From Bedellia somnulentella (taxonomy: Eukaryota > Arthropoda > Insecta > Lepidoptera > Bedelliidae), in the NCBI GenBank assembly GCA_963576735.1, contig OY755175.1, positions 14,276,401 through 14,340,400 on the forward strand: 64,000 nucleotides of DNA. The letters run 5' to 3'. A program made the translations under genes and the position numbers. Numbering within the stretch: the first letter of the stretch is position 1; each line of letters begins with the position of its first letter. The notes beneath the pieces are model-generated. The model worked only from the letters and a program-made list of their open reading frames with translations. It ran no database searches and had not been told where the DNA came from. Shown piece after piece: positions 31,617-42,141 of the stretch.

Positions 31617-31850
31617 CCGGCTTAGAATGTCGCTACCCCTTTCTACCCACGGGTGTCGTAAGAGGCGACTAAAGGTATTGGGGCTTTTTATTGGATTTTT
31701 GGGCGATGCGGTTGGAGACCCATCACCAAAAACCTTTATTTTACCATCTTTTCCCCACTCAACTTCCAAAAGTGGCTGAGGAATTTATAATTCCTTAGCT
31801 CTGGCTACCCCTTCTAGGGATTTATAGCCGTGAGAATTTGTATGTATGTT
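31617..31850 (+). repeat. Family A repeat with clear target duplication
   Basis: CCGGCTTAGAATGTCGCTAC to GCCGTGAGAATTTGTATGTATG. Flanked by CCTTTAAGTG at 31607-31616 and 31851-31860, a 10-bp target duplication. Confidence 0.92.
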
Positions 31851-31860
31851 CCTTTAAGTG

Positions 31861-32344
31861 TGTTATAAAAATAATCAACAGTATATACCGAATTACCAAA
31901 GAAAACATATACTCCTGTATATAATAAAATAAAAATAACACGTCGCTAATGTAAACCCACGAGATTCAACTAGTTATCATAAAGCATTTTCTTCACGAAA
32001 GTCACATTATAAATGTCCGTATGTAAATCGTGGACAGTGGTCCCCCGAGTGACCCTTTCGATCGTACACTAACGACGTGGAGCCGCGGGCAGCCACGGTC
32101 ACCGGTTTCTACGAATTGTTCGAAAATGACAAAACTGACCCTTATTAGGCTAGATTTCATGGGTCCCTGGCACTGACTTGGTCGCTGCATTCATACTGTT
32201 AGTTTTGCTCGTATGACCCATTTTACTATGTTTCCTGTAAATAATAAGTATATGTGGTGACGGTGTCACATGATTTGGTAAAAGTATTACCATTTGAATC
32301 CTGTTATACGTTATATACATACATATATATACTCATATCTATAG
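31861..32344. other. Intergenic, nothing recognised
   Basis: A GC-richer patch at 32030-32190 (CCCCCGAGTGACCCTTTCG) has no convincing frame. Nothing else is seen. Confidence 0.35.
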
Positions 32345-32706
32345 CAACCGTGATAGCCCAGTGGGTAGAACACTCGGTTATCGTGCAAACGACTAGTGTT
32401 CAAATCCTGGGTCGGGCCTACACCAATTTGTCTTTTCTAGAGACATATGTGTGGTTAATTTATCATGGTTGTTAACGGTGAGGGAAAACATCGTGAGGAA
32501 ACCCACATGGCTGAGTTGTACTTAGTCATGTGACAGTGTATTCGTACAAAACGGCGGTAGGCCTGCCCCCTATCACGTGAGTACACTGTCCATGCAAAAC
32601 GTGGGTACTCTGAACACCAGGTGACAAAGTCACGTGATGTTCAGAAGTACCTCTGCCAACCCCTTCGGGGATATTCGGCGTGAACGTTTATGTTTATGTT
32701 ATGTTT
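32345..32706 (+). mobile_element. tRNA-derived SINE (family B), full length
   Basis: Near-identical to 5151-5512: A box GATAGCCCAGTGGGT, B box TGTTCAAATCC, and the same body and TTATG tail. It lacks the TATTAGTA before ACCTCTGCC that the other copy has. High identity means both moved recently. Confidence 0.92.
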
Positions 32707-32708
32707 AT

Positions 32709-32946
32709 ATATATACTCACGGCTATAAATCCCTAGAAGGGGTAGCCAGAGCTAAGGAATTAGAAATTCCTCAGCCACTTTTGGAAAGTTGAGTGGGGAA
32801 AAGATGGTAAAATAAAGGTTGTTGGTGATGGATCTCCAACCGCATCGCTTAATGTTCCCTTAAAGCCCCAATACCGTTAGTCGCCTCTTACGTACACCCA
32901 CCGGAAGAAATGGGGTAGCGCTATTCTAAGCCGGCTCTACACAGCA
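32709..32946 (-). repeat. Family A repeat, full length, antisense
   Basis: TATACTCACGGCTATAAATC to AAGCCGGCTCTACACAGCA, abutting the tail of the SINE at 32345-32706. Confidence 0.88.
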
Positions 32947-33272
32947 CATTACGTTATATGATATTTAATCTAAATGAAAGGTATTAGATAAGCCGAAAAG
33001 AAATATGACATTGGACCTTATATGAAAGGTCAGGTATCCAGTGGCAAGAGAGAGTAAAGATTTAACTTATATTGCGAAGAACTTTGGGAGCGGTCTGTCG
33101 CCAGCACTGGACTATTCGTTCATTTGATTTTGATGGGTCGTGACGTGAGTACTGTATATGTATGGATGTAAAAATGCAGATATGATAACCAACAGTATGT
33201 ATATTTTGAGGTCGACTTCTAATACTCAAGGGTTGGACCAAATCGGATAATCTTTGTACTTGATTATCTATA
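32947..33272. other. Intergenic, possible LINE trace
   Basis: 33050-33160 (GCGAAGAACTTTGGGAGCGG, then GGTCGTGACGTGAGTACTGT) may be a decayed LINE end. Nothing can be confirmed. Confidence 0.2.
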
Positions 33273-34619
33273 TCTATACTTATAATAAATCTGTAGAGAG
33301 GTCAATTCTGTACATGAAATATATTTTCAAAATAACTATCAGGGGTTGTCCATTATTCACGTGATCTTTTTTAGTATTTTTTAACCCCCCCTCCCCCATT
33401 GGTGATGAGTAGTGAGGTTTAAGACCACCCCCCCTCCCCCGTCTCAACATCACGTGTATTTTTGCAGCTACAACGAATCTTAAAATTTTCTATATATTAT
33501 ATTATTTTAAATACAGGTAAGTATAAACTATAATCTTATTTTATTCTGAAATTAAGGACCATAATAAAAATGTGCCGCTTAATATTTGTTTAAAAATCGC
33601 GCGTTTGACGAAAAATTAAATACACGAGATATCTTACTACACCCCCCCTCCCCATTGTGTTATTTTCGTGATATTTCTCAAACCCCTCCCCCCCCTTTCA
33701 AGCCTCACGTGATTAATGGACAACCCCTCAGGTGGTGATTAGGGATCGATACTGATGCCAAAAATGCAATCAGTAAAATTTTTGTCTGTCTGTCTGTCTG
33801 TCGGTTTGTATGTGCCTTATGGAAACAAAAACTACTCGACGGATTTTGACGAAACTTGGTACAATTATTCTTCATACTCCTGGGCAGGTTTTTGTATACT
33901 TTCCAGCAGAGTAATAGAGGGGAATTTTGGGAAATTTCGGGAAAACGGGAGAAGTTACTCCATTTTTTAAGCTTCCGTCGCGTGTGCAGCCTTAATGGTT
34001 AAACTTACATAGAAATCATGTATGACGGAAATATTCTTCATAAAATTATCTAAAAAAAAATCCTCAACAGTTTATGTCTATCTTTTACGGTTGACTCACA
34101 ATAACACGTGTAATTCCTGATAGCTTAGCAGTTCGGAACAGTCTGATTATATTTGTTTACTCTTACGTTGTAAACCTCTCACTCATCTCTAATTTAAAAG
34201 AGGTAACATTATTACCTATTCAATAAAAAAAGAATCATAGAAATCGATAGAGAAACACCGAAATTATACATAAAATAAGCCATCGCGCCCGTGACCAAAA
34301 CCAAATCTTTACTAATTTACATATAACATACTAGATGGCGCCAGTAGTTGTATCCTACATCACGTAATGATTTATTTTTTAGATTGTTATAAATACTTCA
34401 CAGCGTTTTATTCCAAAATTTGCTATTAAACGGAAATACTGAACCGTTCATTAAAGCGCATTCAAAATCACCAAACTACACTGTTTAAGGAGTGCTATAA
34501 ATTCAATAAATTGAAAACATTGCGCTGAATTTCACAATGCTTGAGCAGTGACTGAAGAAAGAAACCTCAGATATTTAAAAAAACAACGCTTCCCGTGCGA
34601 AGCTGGGACGATCCACTAG
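33273..34619 (+). mobile_element. Helitron-like non-autonomous element (Lep1 type)
   Basis: Begins TCTATACTTATAATAAATCT with A before it and ends CTAG with T after it, the A|TC...CTAG|T rule of Helitrons. A short hairpin GCTTC-CCGTGC-GAAGC lies about 12 bp before CTAG. The body contains the lepidopteran motif CTACTCGACGGATTTTGACG. No RepHel frame is present. A 386-bp MITE is inserted at 33342-33727. Confidence 0.78.
33342..33727. mobile_element. MITE with TCA target duplication, inside the Helitron
   Basis: Ends GGGGTTGTCCATTATTCACG and CGTGATTAATGGACAACCCC, inverted repeats with one mismatch. Flanked by TCA on both sides (33339-33341 and 33728-33730). The interior has C-tracts (ACCCCCCCTCCCCCATT). 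A 3-bp duplication points to the PIF/Harbinger group, though TCA departs from its usual TWA. Confidence 0.75.
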
Positions 34620-35043
34620 TTACATAATAAAACTAATAGGGAAGCATAGGTGAGATAAACAAGCTATAGAGGATTAAATTATGAATAATAACCATATACA
34701 TTTTAAATAGACAAAGTAAACAGTTTAGGTACTATTTTACAAAATAAAAAAAACTATACACATTAAATTAACATCAAAGAAAAAAATTTACATCAATATT
34801 CATCATTTAATCTCAGCAGGGTGGGATCAAACCTGTAGTTTCGTGAGCTATGCTTCTAGCCACATGTGGACTAGGACTAGGACGTGTTCTTCTGTAAATA
34901 ATTTTAGATTCAAAGAAAGTACACAAATTTTCAAGATTACGTATGCAGATGGGCAAAAGGTTTTATTATCATTTACTTGAGTAAGATACATAATGTTAAA
35001 ATGGTATTAATTATCATTTTCTTGAGTAAGTTATATATAAAAT
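34620..35043. other. Intergenic; weak SINE-like trace
   Basis: 34815-34870 (GCAGGGTGGGATCAAACCTG) looks like a reversed tRNA-like B box. The rest is AT-rich. Confidence 0.3.
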
Positions 35044-35297
35044 GCTGTGTAGTGTCGGCTTAGAATAGCACTACCCCATTTCTTCCGGTGGGTGTACGTA
35101 AGAGGCGACTAACGGTATTGGGGCTTTTAAGGGATTTTTGGGCGATGCGGTTGGAGACCCATCACCAACAACCTTTATTTTTCCCATCTTTTCCCCACTA
35201 TCATTTCCAAAAGTGGCTGAGGAATTTCTAATTCCTTAGCTCTGGCTACCCCTTCTAGGGATTTACAGTCGTGAGTATATGTATGTATGTATGTATA
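35044..35297 (+). repeat. Family A repeat, full length
   Basis: GCTGTGTAGTGTCGGCTTAG to GTGAGTATATGTATGTATG. Confidence 0.9.
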
Positions 35298-35812
35298 AAA
35301 AAACACAATTATTAACCATAAAAATGTTAGGAACATTGCATCGCAAACTTTAAACTTTGCTGCCATCACAACAATTCCACCATCAGTTAGAAAAAAACTG
35401 TTACATCTCCTATTTGAGACACTTTTGAATTTTTCAAGCTGAAAGCGGCTGTTTGAAATTGAATGGTTTTGCCCATTAGCAGTGTGAATATTGCAGGGCG
35501 AGCTGCAGGCGATTCTATTGATTAGTCCACTGCGTTCCGGTGCCATCATTCATTCATCGGTCCATCCGACCGTCATCGGCCTAATGACGGATTTTTATAA
35601 CAATTTTGCTTTGTTTTTTCCACCAATAAAATCGGAGATTTTTTAGGCCTTACCTTGTCAGATATCTACAAATTTTAGAAACAAAACCACAGCACAATTC
35701 GCAACCATGCATGGTTGTGCATTACGTTTGCTATGGAGTGCTAATCTAAGGTTTTAGTTTCATCGATATATTGTTGTATAAGTTATTGTTTATATTTTTT
35801 ATTAGTTAGCAG
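35298..35812. other. Intergenic, nothing recognised
   Basis: No coding frame with recognisable content; no repeat seen. Confidence 0.35.
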
Positions 35813-36038
35813 TTGCTGTGTAGCGTCGGCTTAGAATAGTACTACCCCAATTCTTCCGGTGGGTGTACGTAAGATTTTTGGGCGATGTGGTTGGGGACCC
35901 ATCACCGACAACCTTGATTTCACCATCTTTTCCCCACTCAACTTTCCAAAAGTGGCTGAGGAATTTCTAATTCCTTAGCTCTAGCTACCCCTTCTGGGGA
36001 TTTATAGCCGTGAGTATATGTATGTATGTATGTATGTT
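35813..36038 (+). repeat. Family A repeat with a small internal deletion
   Basis: GCTGTGTAGCGTCGGCTTAG to GTGAGTATATGTATGTATG. The AGGCGACTAACGG...GGGA segment is missing (GTACGTAAGATTTTTGGGCG). Confidence 0.88.
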
Positions 36039-36263
36039 AGCACTTCTGTTAATAACAGAAGTAGCCAGAGCTTTAGAATTAAAAAAATATAGTCACCTTT
36101 CGAAGTTGAATGGGAAAAATATTGTGAAATAATTACTTGGTGATGAATCTTCAACCGCGTCGCCAAAAATTAATTAAAAAGCTCCAATACTCCAAGTTGC
36201 CTCTAAGCGGACACCTGCAGGAAGAGATGGGGTAGGGCTATTCTAAGCCGACTCTACACAGCA
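36039..36263 (-). repeat. Family A repeat, diverged, antisense
   Basis: AGAAGTAGCCAGAGCTTTAG to AAGCCGACTCTACACAGCA. Head to head with the + copy just before it, so the pair can fold back. Confidence 0.75.
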
Positions 36264-37747
36264 TCGGAGCAGTTTTTTCAAAGTGGATTAGGTCGAATCT
36301 CGTGCATCTCGAATATCGTGAAATACAAGAGATTGGAAGGTTTGACTCCTAAAGCTATACATGAAGGCATGTCTGCGACTTTAAGACTGGGTAGCAGAGT
36401 TCGAATCTGGTCATGAGGCTATTCATGATAACCGGGCTTTGACTGCCACGACTGAAGAAAACTAAACATCTGTGATTTATAGGGTTAAAATCACCACTCA
36501 GCAACAATCTTTTGTTATTTTTCCACTTGTCCAGCACTTCTGGAAAAGGGGGGAGAACCAAAAAGCTATCAATAATTAACCCACCACCAGCATTTAAACT
36601 CATTTTGTCATATTACATGTTGCGTTCCCTTCTTTCATACTTTTTATTACTTTAAAATTTTCTTCCATACTAATATCATCACTTCCATTTGCTTCGTTCT
36701 AATCCACGTTACTGCAGATTTCTGAAAAACAGAGTCATAATAAAGGCTTCAGCTCAATTTCGTAAACAGGTTTCCTCGCATGAGTAAATGTAAATGCAAC
36801 CCATAGTAATTAATTTTAGATAAATTAAAAATTTTGTTAAATTAAAATTAATGTATAGTATAAATATATGGTAAAAAAAACGCAAGCAGTTTGCTGCAGG
36901 AAGTTTGGCACCAGATGTGTTACCACCCGTTGGGATAACTGTTTTTATCTCTATGCTACTGTTGAAAATATTAGCACCATGCATTATTCCTGAAATTGTA
37001 TGAAAACAGCAAGTTTTTTTGCTATATATTTATTTAAAAAAATGCTGATATAGCATTTATTTATTTTTACAGTAATCAGTACTTATATCATACCGTGACC
37101 TCATGAACTCCTTGAAAAATTATTCTTATTTGGTCCTGAGACAAACAGTACCGAATTCTTGAAGATTTGGTTAACAAATTAAGGGTGAAAAATTTTGGAA
37201 TTAATAATTAATTAGCCTAGTTGCTTATTTCATCGTCTACCGAAAATATTGTTGAAAGGTCTTGTTTACATAATTGTTCAATTTGCAATTTTAATAGCAG
37301 TGGGCAGATGTTTTCTGCTTTTTAATCTGACAACACGATTGTTTTTTGTATACAACAATACACCTAACTTGTTCTTGCATTCATTATAATAAATTAATAA
37401 ATCTAAAGACGGAAAGCTGTTTTTTGTTTTATGCCAAAATAACGCAAAGGGTATATTGAGGAACCTTCTGAATATTTATTTATTCTCTTATTTTATGCAT
37501 TTTAGAATTGTTAGAATAAAATATATTAAGATGAAATTTATTTTTGACACTACTATGGTAGAGGAGATAGGTACTGCTAACAATTTAGAAACCAAATAAC
37601 GGCGTAATAAAACTCATATATGTATAATGTATATATGCCCAAATGATAACTTATATTAGAATGAATACCAAAGTTTATTTTATGGCATGGTATATATTTA
37701 TATACACTCGGCTATACATCTTCAGAATTAGAAATTCTTCCGCCACT
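36264..37747. other. Intergenic, mostly unrecognised
   Basis: Short frames only. 37690-37745 (ACACTCGGCTATACATC, then ATTAGAAATTCTTCCGCCAC) is a trace of antisense family A. Confidence 0.4.
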
Positions 37748-38012
37748 TTCTTGTGTAGCTGCTGTGTAGTGCCGGCTTAGAATAGCACTACCCCATTTCT
37801 TCCGGTGGGTGTACGTAAGAGGCGACTAACGGTATTAGGGCTTTTAAGGGATTTTTGGGCGATGCGGTTGAAGACCCATCACCAACAACCTTTATTTTAC
37901 CATCTTTTCCCCACACAAGTTTCCAAAAGTGGCTGAGAAATTTCTTATACCTTGGCTCTGGCTACCCCTTCTAGGGATTTATAGCCGTGAGTATATGTAT
38001 GTATGTATGTAG
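37748..38012 (+). repeat. Family A repeat, full length
   Basis: GCTGTGTAGTGCCGGCTTAG to GTGAGTATATGTATGTATG. Confidence 0.9.
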
Positions 38013-38030
38013 AGATAAAGTCTGCCACTA

Positions 38031-38280
38031 ATGTTCACTTAACAGGGACTACAAAAAAACTGTATGAAAGCAATATTTTCCAATATTTAATTTTATAACC
38101 AAACACAAACTATGACAAATTCTTTCCGAAATAAAAGCACATACGAGCTTGTTCATTATAATGATGTACTATTTACTAAAGTGTATCACAATGAGACCTG
38201 CTGAAAGACAGTACTTTCAAGCACATAATACAAGACTATTTTTGAGGCGCTTTTTATTTCATGTCGACTAAGATTTTATT
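38031..38280. repeat. Dispersed 250-bp direct repeat, copy 2
   Basis: Second copy of 30949-31195, in the same orientation. 38287-38355 right after it (GGGGTTGGCAGAGGTACTAA) is a fragment of antisense family B. Confidence 0.9.
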
Positions 38281-38499
38281 GGATTTAGAAGGGGTTGGCA
38301 GAGGTACTAATACTTCTGAACATCACGTGATATTATCACCTGGTGTTTTGCTTAGTGAATCTTTCGAATAAAATAACTAACTGTGATACTTAGTCCAGAA
38401 GCTTAACGACATATTTTAATGGAGCAGTAAATAGTTTTGGCGTAATAACACCGCTACAGCGGAAAACCGCCCAATTACAATTGGGAAGGATTCGTATTA

Positions 38500-38638
38500 G
38501 GCCGCCTACGCACTGGCGACCATGGTTTTATAGCAATCGCTATATAGCCCCTACGCACTAGCGGCCAGCGACCAGCGGCCACTGTTCTATGTAATCGGCC
38601 AGGTCGCGGCGACCATGGTCGCCAGTGCGTAGGCGGCC
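38500..38638. mobile_element. PIF/Harbinger-type MITE, 139 bp
   Basis: Perfect 26-bp ends beginning GGCCGCCTACGCACTGGCG, with TTA on both sides (38497-38499 and 38639-38641), the signature target of PIF/Harbinger. The interior repeats a variant (CCTACGCACTAGCGGCCAGC). Confidence 0.85.
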
Positions 38639-38704
38639 TTATGGTCAGTCTGACAAAGTGGCGCTTTTATACTTACAATTTAACACCTAGATGTATCTGG
38701 AGAC

Positions 38705-39092
38705 CTAGCACGAGCGATATTTATCAGTTAGAATGAAATGACATACATACATACATATACTCACGGCTATAAATCCCAAGAAGGGGTAACCAGAGTTAAG
38801 GAATTGGAAATTTCTTAGCCACTATTGGAAAGTTGAGTGGGGAAAAGATGGTGAGATAAAGGTTGTTGGTGATGGGTCTCCAACCGCATCGCCCAAAAAT
38901 CCCTTAAAAGTCCCCGTTAGTCGCCTCTTACGTACACCGACCGGAAGAAATAGGGTAGTGCTATTCTAAGCCGACACTACACAGCAAAGCCGACACTACA
39001 CAGCATCAGAAATGACAGTATACGATACAAAGTATTGCGAAGGCGATGGCTGTTTTATACGCAATATCTAGTTAAAAGGTCATTCGTACTAG
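38705..39092. mobile_element. MITE family C copy interrupted by family A
   Basis: Left end CTAGCACGAGCG at 38705 and right end CATTCGTACTAG at 39092. Inside are TTAGAATGAAATGAC and AGTATACGATAC, which match the reverse of family C. A family A copy splits it, with GAAATGAC duplicated on both sides (38735-38742 and 39009-39016). Confidence 0.82.
38743..39008 (-). repeat. Family A repeat inserted in the MITE, 8-bp target duplication
   Basis: ATACATACATACATATACTC to AAGCCGACACTACACAGC. The last 18 bp (AAGCCGACACTACACAGC) are present twice in tandem at the 5' end of the element. Confidence 0.92.
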
Positions 39093-39376
39093 CAATGCTG
39101 TAGTCAATATGACACATCTGCAAAGATAAAAGCGTAGCCCATCTTTCCATTGAATTAAAGGCATTTTCATAATTCATTCATTTGATTTTCTATTTTGTTT
39201 TTATAATCCTGTTTTATATCCAAATTTGTATGGTTTAGTCAAAATAAATTTAAAAAAAACACAAGCTCTCAAACAAAATGGCATAATATAATTACGGTTA
39301 TAAGCCCCCTGTCTTCTATACCTTCGAATCCAGCTCGACCATTGCATGTTGCCATCAACAATGGAGTGGAGAAGCC
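39093..39376. other. Intergenic, nothing recognised
   Basis: No feature supported. Confidence 0.35.
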
Positions 39377-39468
39377 GCAATAAAGGCCGCAATACCGTTA
39401 GTCACATCTGACGCACACCCACCGGAAGAAATGGGGAAGTGCAATGCTAAGCCGACACTACACAGCTA
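39377..39468 (-). repeat. Family A repeat, 5' fragment, antisense
   Basis: GCCGCAATACCGTTAGTCAC to AAGCCGACACTACACAGC. Confidence 0.8.
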
Positions 39469-40070
39469 TATTTTGACATCTACCATAAAAAGGTTGATTC
39501 TTAAATAAGGGTTTAGAAAAACAGCAAATAGTTTACAAAAATTTAATTTCTCCATTCTCAATCTCTTCTTATGGCTAATTACACGTTCTTTGTTTGTGTG
39601 GGTATTATTTTTTATTTACTGGTAACACCGTCGTATCATTTAAACATTGACTCTTGAAAGATCAGCAGGTTTATCAGGGATATGCAATCAACCATATTAA
39701 TGTTAGTATAGGCAAATTTGAAAAAACAACATAATTTCATGTACTAATATGGAAGTGGCTATCACACCAAAGATAATAATTATTATGTTATAAAGAAAAA
39801 AACATATGTTTTTTTTACATTTTGTAATTAACACTAAAATAACTAGTGTTGTTCATGAACTACAATAGTAATTAAAGACAATGTATTGGTATTTATATCG
39901 CATTCTAAAATAAACCTGCTATCTTATAATTATATTTTTTTACAACATTTAATTAAGTATCAAGGTCTTCGCGTCAGTTAATAATTAATGATTTATTACA
40001 TAGATGGCAAGAGCTGTTACAAGCTAAACATCTAACGACGTCGTATAAAATCTATTCATTTCAGGGAGGC
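39469..40070. other. Intergenic, nothing recognised
   Basis: AT-rich, no frame, no repeat. Confidence 0.4.
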
Positions 40071-40200
40071 CTAGTACGAGCGCTATTTTATCGTCACGAT
40101 ATCGGTTAGAATGAAATGACAGTATACGATACTAAGAAAGTACGAAATTGATGGCTGTTTTATACCACGCGATATCTAGTTAAAACGGCGCTCGTACTAG
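40071..40200. mobile_element. MITE family C copy, reverse orientation
   Basis: CTAGTACGAGCGC and GCGCTCGTACTAG are perfect inverted ends. The interior matches the reverse of 28891-29034 (TATCGTCACGATATCGGTTA, AGTATACGATACTAAG, CGCGATATCTAGTT). Confidence 0.85.
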
Positions 40201-40524
40201 CTATGCAGAACGAAACGAGTTTAAAGAAAGGGAAATGCAATATCAATTTTGTTTACCTTAATTTAATATTCGAGGATTTGAACAAAGGAATGTCGACGTT
40301 AATTATAAATTAATTAAATAATGACCGCTGCGGCGGTAACACGATATAAGTAAAATGAAAATTTGAATAGTCCAAGGTTCAACTTCGTCATATCACTATA
40401 TACAAACATAACTTTAGATAATGATGATCACAATTATTGCTAGTTTGTGCTAGAAGTCAGTGCACACGAGACGCAACACGTCAATGCTTCCAAGCTATAC
40501 TTATAATACTGAGCAGTTTATCAT

Positions 40525-41044
40525 TTGAACAATGCACAAACAATTTGGCGGCGAAATAACGGCTGGTTATATATTTCTCACTTCTATTCTCCGGACTCAG
40601 ACTGCGAGCTTCAAACCATACGGGGTTTAATTAAAATTATAAATATTTGCTTTCATTCCATTCTGTTTAATAATATACCAGATGATTATACAATTATACA
40701 ATCAGAACTTTTAGCTTTATATCCCCGTGGGTATTCTTACTGATAACCTTTTGCAAGAAAGGTATTTTGTGTGTAAAACATATGCACCGCTATGCCGTTT
40801 ATCATATTCTATATTTTCTGCAGTCACAGTCTCCAGAACTCGGTATGCAGTCATCGTAATAATTTCAGTCTACGAACTCCACAAGGGATCTGAACAAGAA
40901 TATGTCCTAATCTGCGATTCACCTAGTGAGGCTTACGACACTGGTTTTTTTGTAGCAAAGTCTCATAAAGTTTTCGGTGTTTTTGTTCCAGCATTTACAC
41001 TCAAGTTTAGCAATAAACAACAATTGGATGACTGGTTATTTTAG
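40525..41044 (+). pseudogene. Unrecognised frame pair, possibly one broken gene
   Basis: 40525-40743 encodes a stretch ending IPDDYTIIQSELLALYPRGY. An overlapping frame at 40727-41044 encodes YVLICDSPSEAYDTGFFVAK, then FVPAFTLKFSNKQQLDDWLF and a stop. AATAAA lies at 41012-41017, inside the second frame. The second frame looks protein-like (mixed polar and hydrophobic residues, no low complexity), and the overlap suggests a frameshift in one old gene or element. I do not recognise the family. It could equally be a chance frame. Confidence 0.25.
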
Positions 41045-41889
41045 GGAAGACTATTATATTAAATATATTTTTATGTAATACCAAAAGGTGAGGATGAGGA
41101 CAAAAGTTTTTACTCATTATAAAATAGTGAAAATTCAGTAACGTATGATAATTCAAAAGGTATAGTTTAAAGCTCGCGACGCGACGTGACCGCTTCGACT
41201 GACCTCGTGTTACACTCTTTCAGGTCATTACAGATGGATCTACTTAAATATTAATACTATATTTACAGTTAAGAAGAACATTTTCTGAATGCTACTCATT
41301 GGTAAGTACCTAATAGCTCATTATTTAAATACGAAATAACAAATTTGAGATAATTTATTTACAAGAGTTGCAATGCAATTCATTTTCATGCGTGCATTAT
41401 AAAAACATATTATATCTAAAAACAACGTCAAGTTGGCAAGAAATTGCTTCACATGTTTCGATAATGATTTAGTAATGAAAGCTATTCAAATTCTTTTCAT
41501 ACAAATATTACGTAGTAAATAATTATATTTGAGAAATTTACATTTCCTAAACCGATAAGGATACAACAAAGTTATGTAAGTACAACGCAAGTAATGTTAA
41601 ATACAGTCGATAAATTTTATAAGAATTACTATTTTCACAACCGAAATGAAACGTTTTTACATGCTAATTTATAAAATAACAAATTGACAGCAGAAAAATT
41701 ATTACAAATCGCCGTCACGCTATAAACTACATAGTTCGTGTAGGAGCAACGTCGATGGTAAACTGCGAACAACTACAATTATTAACGTCATAAATTCGTA
41801 GAGTTGAGAATATTTCACAAACAAGAGTAAACGCACGTAAGTAATAATTTAACACTAAGTCAAGTAGTCCATGGGGCTGCACAGCACTA
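41045..41889 (-). other. Probable 3' UTR and flank of the - strand gene
   Basis: By position this is the 3' side of the terminal exon 41890-42141. AATAAA on the - strand at 41354-41359 is a candidate poly(A) signal. No repeat recognised. Confidence 0.35.
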
Positions 41890-42141
41890 TTATTCCGAGT
41901 CGTCGGAAGCTTTTGGGGGAGGGAGAGTGTTCGCGGTGGAGAGGTCGAGCACCGAGTGGAGATCTGGTGTGAAGTTTGTAGTACTCGGCGGTACGAACAT
42001 CTCGCTGGTAGAAGCGGCTTCTGATGTAAGAGGTTGGGACACCTCCGACCGCGGAGTGAAGCCGGGCGACGATGACGCAGCCCAGCTAGTCGATGGCCCC
42101 GGTTTCAACCGCGCCGCACTCAGGTACGAGCAGGACATCAT
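41890..42141 (-). CDS. Terminal coding exon of an unidentified gene
   Basis: On the - strand a good acceptor (polypyrimidine TTATTATTTTCAG at 42154-42142) leads into an open frame of 83 residues. It starts MMSCSYLSAARLKPGPSTSW, contains SSSPGFTPRSEVSQPLTSE and TPDLHSVLDLSTANTLPPPK, and ends ASDDSE followed by TAA. The exon is GC- and CpG-rich in AT-rich surroundings. The Ser/Pro/Thr-rich composition with an acidic end resembles the disordered C-terminus of a transcription regulator. That is inference; I do not recognise the protein. Upstream exons would lie to the right, but none was identified in the window, so the intron would exceed 20 kb. Alternatively the ATG at 42141 is the start of a small single-exon gene. 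Confidence 0.5.
   Translation of the reverse strand: MMSCSYLSAARLKPGPSTSWAASSSPGFTPRSEVSQPLTSEAASTSEMFVPPSTTNFTPDLHSVLDLSTANTLPPPKASDDSE

Noticed and set aside
31398..31769. 123-residue frame on the - strand
   Set aside because: Its first half is the reverse of the family A repeat, and the rest has no protein features.
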